Assembly (NCBI GenBank): GCA_020055645.1
Contig: CM034546.1
Span: 21,018,001-21,082,000 of the forward strand
Length of the DNA: 64,000 nucleotides
Origin: Tomocerus qinae
Taxonomy: Eukaryota > Arthropoda > Collembola > Entomobryomorpha > Tomoceridae
Reading direction: 5' to 3'
The notes beneath the pieces were generated by a model that saw nothing but the letters and a program-made list of their open reading frames with translations, searched no databases and was not told where the DNA came from. A program made the translations under genes and the position numbers. Numbering within the stretch: position 1 is the first letter of the stretch; each line of letters opens with the position of its first letter. Shown here piece by piece: positions 22,308 through 32,655 of the stretch.

Positions 22308-24281
22308 ATGGAGTTCAAAAATCTATCTCGAGTTTTGATTGCGGCATTTGTTGTTCAGATTAGCGATTGCATTCCAATTAGTTACAGGAATTGCGATTTC
22401 AACTTGCTCATATCTCCCCACTCAGAATGGAAAACAGAATTTTTGTTGTCGAATCAAATGTGGACAATTGCACCATTTACGTACAGCAAAACACGATTTC
22501 GTCGAGAAGAATGGAATCCACGTGATCTGTCAAAGAACCTCTGTACGGTAAATATTATGATGGAGCCAAATGACTTGTATGCTGCACCAAATCATCAATT
22601 CTTTGGTAAAGAAGTCAACCGCCTTTCTTCGACATTCATAATTGTCTATGAAAGGAGTAAATTCAGACCGTATTCTCCGAAATGGCAATTTGACCTCAGG
22701 TATGAGTTGTCAAGTCCACTTTTTATCATAACTATCAATAATTTGAATCATCACTCTGTCTACACTGGAAACTTCTGGGAAGAAAGATTTATTGCCGATA
22801 CAGAAATCTCCGGAGAAGATTGGAAAGGAGTATGGCTCTCATTAAATGGACATCTGCATGGAAAAGCATTTGGTGGAATATCTGACAGATTTCCATTCAC
22901 CTATGCTGCACCGTGGCCAATATGCAAAGAGTCGAGTGTCTACTCAACAATGAAGAAAGGCATAATGCAATGTCCCAATTCATTTCGTGCTGTAGAGTTA
23001 ATGGCCGATAGATTAAATTTCACTGTAGTATATGGAAGCCATTCGAATGCTCTTAATATATACACTTCACTTTGTGGACGAATTGAATTGTTGACAAGCT
23101 ATCACAACGGCGTTATCTTTTATCATCCTTTTGTGCGAAATATTATTGCATATACTGAAAAGCAGTTTCCCTTATACTGCCCGGGTCCGTTGAAATCTCA
23201 TTACAACGGAGTTGCCCAGTTGACGGCTCTGGTAGAAAATACATTTGATGAGTATTGCTGGCTACTCATCTTCTCTCTCTTCCCGATTGCATTTCTGCTA
23301 TTGGCGAAGAGAGATTCCTCTTTTGGTAGAAAACTGGGATGGAATATCATTTTTGTCGTTGCTGTTCTTGTAAATCAGGCGGTCATCACCAATCGTAGAA
23401 ACGTTCTCTACTTGATAATCATCATCACAGGATTTGCAATTAACACTTTCTACGGAACGTGGATGACGAGCGAAATAATTGCTCCACATGAAAACATATT
23501 TCGGAATTTCAAACATCTCATTGACAGCAATTACAAATTATTGCTGCAAAAAGACAAGAGAATCGGATTGATAGAAACTAAATACGAATGTTTTAAAAAC
23601 AATAAGATCAGGATGGATCAGTTCTTTTCAAGCGTTTACGTCTATGACTGGGAAAAAGAAAACTCAACTGGTGAAAGAAATCAAATTATTTCCCATTTGT
23701 TGACTGACTACTCCAGGAAATTATTTGCTGTCAACAGTAAAGTATCTGCACAATTAATCGTTCCAACATCGCCAACATTTTTAAAAGGCGGACAATGCCA
23801 TTTTGTGTTTGATCCGGCATATACAGAACCAAAGTACTATGTCTTTAATGGTTTCTACCGTCACCATTTTACATCCTATTTCCAACGGATGCAAGAGAAA
23901 GGCATTCTAACTGCTCTGAAGAACCAAGAATACGACATGACGTATTCGTCATATAGACAAAGAAGTAAGAAAGTAGACAATCGAGACGAAGAGCCCACTG
24001 GACTCAACTTGCAGACGAAAATCCATACAATTTTTATTTTGGGTGGGTATTTGTTTCTAGGGTCTGCTATAATTTTTTATCTTGAGCTCTTTTGGGGTGA
24101 AATTATTCATTTTCTTTCTTTTGGCGTCCGGACCTCTTTTTCTAAAAAATTGACAATCTCACTACAGCGAATGGGCTGTAATGGTAAGAAATGGTGGAAA
24201 GTCACAGTCCCCTTTTGGCAGATCTGGAAAACAGAAGTGACGCCATTAACAACAATTATTCAATGTAGGCCTAATCATTGA
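22308..24281 (+). CDS. Divergent ionotropic receptor (IR), separate lineage
   Basis: Likely chemosensory ion channel of the IR family. 657 aa, intronless. I chose ATG 22308 because it has a good context (CAAAATGG) and directly starts a signal peptide (residues 1-21). The open frame extends further upstream without a Met. M1 is at about 316-333, pore/M2 344-360 and M3 367-388, followed by GTWMTSEIIAPHENIFRNF, the IR-type stretch leading to the second ligand lobe. M4 is at about 573-596 (IFILGGYLFLGSAIIFYLEL), then a basic tail. It shows no close similarity to the 800-aa IRs nearby apart from topology. AATAAA at 24336 is a likely polyadenylation signal. Confidence 0.75.
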   Translation: MEFKNLSRVLIAAFVVQISDCIPISYRNCDFNLLISPHSEWKTEFLLSNQMWTIAPFTYSKTRFRREEWNPRDLSKNLCTVNIMMEPNDLYAAPNHQFFGKEVNRLSSTFIIVYERSKFRPYSPKWQFDLRYELSSPLFIITINNLNHHSVYTGNFWEERFIADTEISGEDWKGVWLSLNGHLHGKAFGGISDRFPFTYAAPWPICKESSVYSTMKKGIMQCPNSFRAVELMADRLNFTVVYGSHSNALNIYTSLCGRIELLTSYHNGVIFYHPFVRNIIAYTEKQFPLYCPGPLKSHYNGVAQLTALVENTFDEYCWLLIFSLFPIAFLLLAKRDSSFGRKLGWNIIFVVAVLVNQAVITNRRNVLYLIIIITGFAINTFYGTWMTSEIIAPHENIFRNFKHLIDSNYKLLLQKDKRIGLIETKYECFKNNKIRMDQFFSSVYVYDWEKENSTGERNQIISHLLTDYSRKLFAVNSKVSAQLIVPTSPTFLKGGQCHFVFDPAYTEPKYYVFNGFYRHHFTSYFQRMQEKGILTALKNQEYDMTYSSYRQRSKKVDNRDEEPTGLNLQTKIHTIFILGGYLFLGSAIIFYLELFWGEIIHFLSFGVRTSFSKKLTISLQRMGCNGKKWWKVTVPFWQIWKTEVTPLTTIIQCRPNH

Positions 24282-24335
24282 ATTCATTAAATAATGACAT
24301 TCCTTGTAGTCTATTGGAGTTATATGTCATACTTC

Positions 24336-24341
24336 AATAAA
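24336..24341 (+). terminator. Polyadenylation signal AATAAA
   Basis: Canonical hexamer 55 nt after the stop of the IR gene at 22308-24281. Proposed from position and sequence only. Confidence 0.4.
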
Positions 24342-27300
24342 GGAAAACTATTCCAAGTTAAATGTGGGGCCCAGACAGGCAATTGGCATTATTTATTTTT
24401 TAAGTATTTTTAAGCATGAGTGTGCCTATTTGGTTCGGCTTTTAACAAGGAAAAACCCACGACTCCGGGTTGTTATATAACTATAACTATACGCATAACT
24501 GCAAGCCTACACTATAACCCATGTAGGAAAAATACAGCTGACAATAACAACATCCGTGTAATCTTACAACTAATATTATTTACTGTAAAAAAAGGTTAAA
24601 GCACAAAAAAATTTTATTGTTAACATATTTTAACAGCAAAACGCAGTACTTTTTGACTTTTTGAGCACCTATACTATTATTACTATTTGATAACAACTAC
24701 TGAATAACTATGAATTATAATATTTTACTGATTAAATTGACCTTATGAAATTCCTTGATTAATTTGGAGCCTTTAAATGTGAAACAGTACAGCAATGAAT
24801 TAAAAGTGTAAGTAGTTAATTAAAATTGATTACAATTAGGTATGTGTACCATAATACATTATAAAACGATTAAAATTTGCATGAAACTAATTGTTATCTC
24901 AATGCGATACATTTATGTACAGTAAAAGTGTAGAAGCTACATTTTGTTGTCACCTAATTGTATATTTTTTAACATTTTCGAATAGAAATATGACAAAAAT
25001 AGTATGTTTGCCTTATCTATGAGCTTTAGTGCACATTATTGCCTGTTTTGTAAAAAATCGAAAAGACCTAATAAACCCAGGGTTTTTTAAGTGAAGGGGG
25101 CATTTTGACTTTTAAATTAAATATGTATGACTGCCTACCGCCACAATGAATTATTATTATGTTAGGCAATTCAACCACTAGCATCCCCAATCCTGCGTTT
25201 GCTATCCACATAATTACCATATTTATATGTACATGAAGCCATTGGGTTTTGACTATCCCAAGATCTTTATATTTATATATGAAGCGAGTTGGTTTTATCT
25301 ATCTAAACGACTTTATATTTATACATCAAGCGAGTAGGCGTTGGATATCACAATGAATTTATAGTTTGTACATGAAGCGAGTAGGCGTTGGATATCCCAA
25401 TGACTGTCTATGCAAATATATTTTCATATATGGTATTGCCCTTTCGGCTATCTCTACACAATTGTAATTTTATAGTTACGACTTGCGACAGTATGGCTTT
25501 TTGCTCTCCAGAAAAGTATATTTTTTATAGATAGAGCAGTACTGCTTTGGCAATACTGACAAATAACTTTTTACACACGGAGCGAGTTAGTTTTTCCTTC
25601 CCACATAATTGTAGTTTTAAACTTAGAGCAACATGACTTCGGTTATATACACATAATTATAATTTTATAGCTTACTAGTTTTTCTATTTAAGACGTAAAA
25701 CATTTTTAACCCCCTATTAGCTTAAAACCATTTGCGAATTGAAAAAAATATAGTTTTATTATGAATAGCCAATTTTTAAACTTTCCTGCGTATAAAATAA
25801 GGTCACGGCACGGTGTATTAAATTGAAAGAAAGAGTTTCAACTACCACGTCTCACAACAACAGTGACTTTCATAATTTTATCACCGCGCAAGCGTGTATG
25901 CATAAAACAAATAAATTTTAAATAAAATTGAAATAACGGTACGGTAGCCGAGAAATACCATTCATAACTTCATAACATCCGTACACACAAACATACAACA
26001 TACAAACATTTTGATGACGTTTATATTATAGAGTGATGTCTTATTAACTCATGCTTTGTAATGTATTAAAAAATGGAACGCAGTTGTACTGAAATCTCGG
26101 GAGTCGGTTATCCTAGTATAACGGCCGAGGAACAGTTGTACTAGCACAATGGTGCCGTTACACAGAGGGTACAGTTAAACTACGACACACATACCAACTC
26201 TAGCTAGCCCACCACCTACACACTAACGTTCGCCACTGGTAGGTTCCGGTAGACCGGTAGGTTCAGTTGTAGACCACTTATTTCATAAAATTTAAAAATT
26301 TTATTTAGTCTAGTTATGGGTCATCATTGTGCCCTTTTGTGACCGTCCACAGCCTAAACTACAAAAGCTACAGACTTAGGTATATAAGAGCTCGTCGGAT
26401 AAAACTTGGATGGGGAAGGTCCGCTGTGTTTAATATCTGTAACCTTATTCCCCATAAGGGTAGATATTTTATTACTAAAATTACAATTGCGAACTAGTGG
26501 ACCTCTATCACCCAAGTTATTTTATTGACTTTTCAACGAGGTATTTTTCGACTCTGTAGCTGTTGAAGAACAGCTGGATTTTAGAATCTAAATTGCCAAG
26601 TTATCCATGTATGGATATTTTAGCTAAGGATCTTACCTTAATGTAATATTAGTCCGTTCACATAAATCTAAATGTGGAACGAATAAAATATAAATGGGAC
26701 ATTTGTATTTATTTATGCATAGGAAATGCTTTTTGTTGGTTGACATTTGTTGAGTTAAGCATGCAATAAGTTAATTTAATATTCACAATTTACTTATTGC
26801 TATGTTCAACTTCCGTAAAAATTCCCAGTAGCTCAGTTGAACATGAAACAATAGGAGAATATAGCATACTCCCAAAAGTAGATTCGCCCCTGTTTGTATT
26901 ATTAATCGCATGTTTTCTTATAGTCTATTCGTGTGTGAATTATTATATTATGCTAAATTCTCTGCAATTTATTATGCTGCATTCTCAATGCTAAAGAGTC
27001 AAGTAGGAGGATTCCCAAAATGTAAAATTATCAATAACAAAGGAGAAATTGGTATAACTTATTCTACATGTTTTGTCGGACACATATCCATAATAAAATA
27101 TTTACCAGTCCACTCAGATATTTCATAAAGATGCCATGCACTACGAACGAAAAGCTACAGAATGTTAACTCTCTATGTTTTGGTGTAGGGGGTTAGCAGA
27201 AAAACATTATACATTGGAATCTATAAAAGGAAAGAAAAAGACACTATACTATTGTAAATCAAGCAATATTCTAAAAATGTTGTTAGGAGTACTACTTGGT

Positions 27301-27374
27301 CAAACAACAATAAAACCTGGAAATATTTAAATATTGTTATTAGAATGCAAATTCAACTTATCTGATATTGCGTT
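24342..27374. other. IR duplication block 2, upstream part
   Basis: 24540-25240 matches 51826-52570, and 26440-27374 matches 52890-53830. The stretch between (about 25260-26440) is extra relative to block 3 but resembles 14571-14960 of block 1 in part. No gene is recognised here. TATAAAAGG occurs at 27222. Confidence 0.5.
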
Positions 27375-27538
27375 CAAGGACGTATTTAGGGGGGTGCTCG
27401 GGTGCTTAAGCACCCCCTAAATTTTCCAAAAACACACTAGATAATTCTCAAAAATTGATAAAAAGTAGTCTTATTCATAAGAAAAATCTGCTCGTATGTT
27501 TAAGCACCCCCTTAATTTGATTTCTAGATACGCCCTTG
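27375..27538. mobile_element. 164-bp deletion derivative of the 808-bp hAT-like element
   Basis: Both ends match the 808-bp family (CAAGGACGTATTTAG, and CTAGATACGCCC with TTG). The interior is mostly missing. It is flanked by ATTGCGTT at 27367-27374 and 27539-27546. The homologous site in block 3 (about 53824) reads GATATTGCGTTTATTACTCC without the insert, an empty site. Confidence 0.8.
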
Positions 27539-27734
27539 ATTGCGTTTATTACTCCCGCAAATGCAAACTACACTAAATCAATTACATAATTTCTGTCATT
27601 AGTTCCATAAACGGGAAATTAAAAATATTTAGTACATAAGATAAAAGTAACTATCAACCCACATAAGACTGCCATAAAATCCCCCGGTAAAAAATAAAGT
27701 CAACTGTGCATACCTGTGCAAACAAGAATTAAAC

Positions 27735-28256
27735 ATGAATATAATCTATATTGTATTTTGTATCAGTATTGCAGTAGTGAACGGTGGAAACGTCATTTCA
27801 ATATCCAATTTTGAAAGGCATTGTCTCACAAACTTAATTTTCCACGAGAAGAACAAATTAAACAAGGAAATTGTTAGCAAATCCAAAGAAGAATTAATTA
27901 ATGTGACTACCCCGTTTGTTTTGACAAATTTAGTTAAATTGGGGAAAGAAGTTCAAAATTCTAAATGTACAATCGACGAGTTTATTAACTTTCACCGCGA
28001 ACATATTAATACAAACGATACTTGCAACATGAAATTACTTTTGTGTGGAAAAGTACCAAACAAGTTTTATATTTCTAAATTGACCTGCATGCAGTCAATT
28101 TTAATTGGGACAAATCCGTGGAATTTAGTCGAAACTTATACAGCAATTCAAATAGTATTTGCTTACTCAGCTTCTTATTTTAGGAGAGAAAGGACTTTAT
28201 CTGAGGAAAATAATGATAATTGGATGGCCAAGGGCGATTCAGTTTATATTCACATG
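27735..28256 (+). pseudogene. Truncated ionotropic receptor, copy 2
   Basis: The first 174 codons match the N-termini of the IRs at 17709 and 54026, with an intact ATG and signal peptide. The frame then enters an 808-family transposon and stops after four more codons. No remainder of the gene is seen beyond the transposon, so all membrane segments are missing. Residues 1-60 resemble copy 1 (VNGGNV, EKNKLNKE) while residues 140-171 resemble copy 3 (SEENNDNWMAKGDSV), a mosaic. At most it could give a short secreted peptide. Confidence 0.85.
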
Positions 28257-29053
28257 CAAGGGCGTATCTAGAAATTGGATCTAGGGGGTGCTAATTTCTA
28301 AAAATGAGTATTACATAAATCAAGCAATTAGAACCGTCATTACAATCACGTATACAGAACTGAGTTTCGAAAGGGGATAATTCCAATAGATATTATAATG
28401 ATATTTACGCCCGCTTAGCGCGAAAACTTTTAGATTTTTTTGACGGAAATGAGTCAAAAAAGGCCTAAAAAAGGAAATAATCGCCCGGAAGGCGAAATTT
28501 TTTGTGATTGTGAGAAAAAATGCCTCTTTTCGTTGATTTTGGTAAAGCCCATCCCTCAACACGTCCTTGCATCATTATATTAATAAAAAAGAAGAAATAT
28601 ACGCGCGAAGCGCGAAAAAATTTATGATTTTTAATCTTTGTCAAAAAAATCCACTTTATATCAAGATTAAGGGGCTGGGGGCCTTCTAAATATGTGATTT
28701 ATCTGTCATCACCCACCCAGTTCGGCCGATTTAGTTTTAGATGTTTTAAACAAAAATCCTCATTTCAGAAGTGGTCAATTGCTAAGCACATTTCCATTGT
28801 GTAACAATATAATATAAAGTAATCTGAGATCCTAACGTTCAATACAGGGAAAAAAGGATTCGAAAATTTTCAAACATATTCGAAAATGCTCGAAAATAAA
28901 ATATATAATATTGTGTCATATGAAAAAGAAAATATGTTTCCTCCAATTTGGAATTAAATACTTGAATATTATATAAGTGGTGAAAACGCGATAATATCTA
29001 GTGTGTTTTCAAAATATATAGGGGGTGCTTCAGCCCCCCTGAATACGTCCTTG
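28257..29053 (-). mobile_element. 808-family hAT-like element, copy B (inverted, diverged)
   Basis: The reverse complement of copies A and C with scattered differences, about 797 bp. Both ends are present. The flanks TTCACATG (left) and ATGGGTAC (right) differ, so there is no target duplication. The IR gene to the left does not resume on the right. The element therefore marks a rearrangement breakpoint, not a simple insertion. Confidence 0.75.
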
Positions 29054-31026
29054 ATGGGTACCCAGCCTTTGGAGTTAATTAATTAAAAGACCCATAATAT
29101 GAAAATGAGTGAGGGGAAGCAGTTTATTTGTCTCCGTCAGATAAAAGAGAATAACACTTGACAGTATGCATAATCAGTCAGAGTAACGTAACATTAAACC
29201 CCAAGTCAAAAATGTGACCCTAATGACTGACCAGATTAAGTGCCGATGGCTGATAATGACAATGCAATTTCAACACAAAAATTTTGACCTTAGGCCGTAA
29301 TAAAGTGCAGTTTTAAAATATTTTTTGACTCAAGGTTCCAAGTTCTAAGAAGTTTCAGGAAAATGTCAATATTTCCATGACAAACTAAAAATGTCAATTT
29401 AAGCAAGATTGTGCTCTTAACCTTCAATGAAAATGCAAATGTAAATTAGATAAATGTGAAGAATATATTAAATTCTATTTTGATACCTAATACATACAAA
29501 AGTTTAACAATTTTTATACCCGTTAGCCACATAATACCATGAATGCCAAAATCGCGAAAATTCTTTAGGTAAGTTACATATTGCATATATCAAAGTGACG
29601 TCTACATCTATCATTTAAAAATCATGGGAAATTTGGGCTACAGTTTTAATAACGTTCGAAAGCTTTTGGAAACCCAAAATTTTATAGACACAATATATAG
29701 CCATTGTAATAGTTGTAATAGTACTTTAGTTTCCCACCATAATATATTATAGTTTCCATACCCCTTTGACGTACCTTTAAGCTACTCTCATTTTATTAGT
29801 ACAATACATTGCCATTGCCACCAACTGCCATACAGTGTCATACGATTTTTATAGCATATCATACAATGTACAACTGTCAATAAAATATCGTGTCATACAA
29901 AATTCCCCGGTGTGTCATACAAATTCCTATTTTTCTATCAAAGTTTGCAAATTTGATATTTATTTTTTGACAAAAAATGATTTTTAGCGTCAAGTAATCC
30001 ATTTCCAGTTTGTACAGTCCTATTTTGTTAATTCAATCCATTAGTCATTGTTATTTTTAAATTGTCGGTGCATCAATCACAATTACCTAATTTGTATAAT
30101 CTAACTAAACCGTGACATTCTAAACTAACCGTAACATTTAGTGACTATTCAAATCAAGCTATATGCATATTGGTCCCAGAATTTTCACATCTAAAGTTTT
30201 ACACCTATTAGCATTAGTGGGGTTTTTGTTTTACACAACCCCGTGCAGCATCATTGAAAGAAGGCTATGAATGAGAAATGTAAGTATGCCAATGTCAAAT
30301 TAAGTTAAATTTAAATCATGTAAAATTATGTGAGTGAATCTTATAATTTATGACGCGTTTTATATTTTCCTTGCACAATATGTAGTATGATTCCTTTCCT
30401 AAGCAGAGGATCAAGTAGAATTTGTTGTTGCCAATTTTTCAGAAAATGAGTACTGTATGTATTATGTGTAGCCATGACCATTACTTTCTTCAACTTATCA
30501 AATATATGTCGACATGTGATGCAGATGCTTTGTATTGATGAGTCAATAGTATTAAATCTTCAGTATAAATTGCTTCATCTCTTAAGTGGCGCATGAGTGA
30601 GACGAGGGAAGAAACCATCTTGCCTTCAAGGAGCTATGATAACCTAATTGCCCTCAATGAAAATCACCATTTACCATAATACATGACCTACCTTCTATGT
30701 TAACAATGAAATGGCATCCAGAGATACTCTTTTTTAGTTTGCAGAAATAGGCATATTTATACGGAATTATTTTACAATTTTGTCATTGTTCATATACATT
30801 AATTTTGCAGAATTAATGAATGACACTTAAACTATTTAGGAGGTCATTAGTCATTATTAACCAAATCAATGCCTTTAGCAAAATGAGGGTCCTAAAGTTA
30901 GCTTTCGATTGGTATGCCTAAGACGGTGAAATCCTTTACAAGATAAAGTTTGGACCTTTGACGCCTAGATCACCGAAAATACAAAAACTGGGAATTATAG
31001 GCTCTTTCAAAAAAATTTTGGAAGTA
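29054..31026. other. Intergenic, one diverged repeat fragment
   Basis: About 29830-29930 (repeated GTCATACAA motifs) resembles an arm of the foldback element at 31029. The rest has no recognisable features. Confidence 0.35.
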
Positions 31027-31028
31027 TA

Positions 31029-32133
31029 CAGGGTTTGTCTTTCAAAACAGTATGGGATTTTTACATGTATTTTAATTTCATAAAAAATGCTCTATGTTAC
31101 TACCTCTTCCTTACAGCTTTCCCATCAAGTCGAACGTTAAAGAGTTGTGCCGGGGGCAATATCTTTGCAGCCTCAGCGACTAGTGCATTCAGTTCAGCAA
31201 TGTCACGAGGTCTGGTTTCGTAAATGCGTGATTTAAAGTGGCCCCAAACGAAAATTTTCAATTGTCATAGTTTTCATCCTCCAGCCTGCACAATGACTTC
31301 CTTTCTGGCCACCAGTCACGCATTTAAGAAACCAGACGGACAAGACATTGCTGGACTGAAGGCAAAAACTAATTTTCGGCGAGGTTGCATGTGATACTCC
31401 GCCCGATGCAACTCTTTGGGAAAATAGGAATTTGTATGGCACACACAGGAATTTTTGTAGTGCAAGAAATTTCATCGAACAGTCGTACATTTGTATGGTA
31501 CGTTATAGAAAACCGAGAGGGGTATTGTATGGAAAGTAAAGGACCTATGTATGGTACTAAGACAAAATGTGTGGACTATGTGTATGTTATGGTCTTAAAG
31601 TAGTCTTAAATACAAGAGATAAAGTGCATTTGTTAAATAGTGTGCATTGATCATTTAGCTATTCGGAGCAACGAAAAAGAGGATAAAAACGCGTGAAGAA
31701 ATAACATACCTTCTCTGTTTTTCGATATTGCAATTAATTTGTTCCTGTTATTTTCAAAATAACACAAATAAAAATTATGTACTTGCGATGACTAAATATT
31801 TACATCATCAAAGTCACAATTTTGGGGTGATGGGTGGGTATCTAGACGCAGCATTGTAACATGTTTGAAGAAACAATTTTGTCTTAGTACCATACATAGG
31901 TCCTTTACTTTCCACACAATACCCCTCGGTTTTCTATAACGTATCATACAAATGTGCGACTGTTCAATGAAATTTCTTGCCATGCAAAAATTCCTGTGTG
32001 CCATACACGTTAATTTGCAGCCCAACTCTTTAACGTTCGACATAGAATGGAGGAGTTGGCATAGAGAATTTGTAAATGTATGAAATTAAAATACATGTTA
32101 TAAACTTCCATACCGTCTTGAATGACTTACCTG
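31029..32133. mobile_element. About 1.1-kb foldback element flanked by TA
   Basis: Outer arms (31029-31085 against 32080-32133) share ACATGTATTTTAATTTCATA. Inner arms (31385-31570 against about 31875-32020) share text such as GGTCCTTTACTTTCC and its complement. TACAGG and CCTGTA at the borders resemble the Tc1/mariner-like element at 1434. Short frames in the arms are by-products of the inversion. No transposase. Confidence 0.5.
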
Positions 32134-32655
32134 TACATATGACGCGGGTGTGCATATAGTCCATATTAACTGCCATCAAAATCGGCTAAAGGGTTCCAAA
32201 GATGTTTTGCATTTCGATTGAATAGGTTTTTTTTAAATAGCCACTGCACCGACACAGGGTCAAAATGTTTTATTCCTGAAAGTTTTTTGTTCCTATTGCC
32301 GTTATTCACATGCATGAAGAAATAAATGGTATTGTGGGAAAACCATCGGAATGACCTTTTACATAGATATGAAATAAAATCTTATATAAGTCTAAGTCTT
32401 TTTATATATTATGCCTGTGCGAATGAATGCAAAGTGGTTTAATAAAGCAATCAATAAAGGAAAAACTACAAATTAGGAATAAATTAATAATTTATTAGTG
32501 TAGAACCTCGCTTGCCCATTTTGCCGAGGGCTTCTCAAATCCTATAGATGCCACTAAAGATACGTCCCTGATTAGCCGATCTTAAAAATAAACAATACTT
32601 AGTGTAAATAACAAAACAGCTTTATCAAAAATGATTATTTGTTGGTTGCATACAG

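Noticed and set aside
13668..29062. Shared GGGTACCC beside copies A and B of the 808-bp element
   Set aside because: The 8-mer is palindromic and the DNA beyond it does not match, so it is probably coincidence and not a shared ancestral site.
31385..32043. Two similar frames on opposite strands
   Set aside because: They lie on the inverted arms of one foldback element, so their similarity is structural and not coding.
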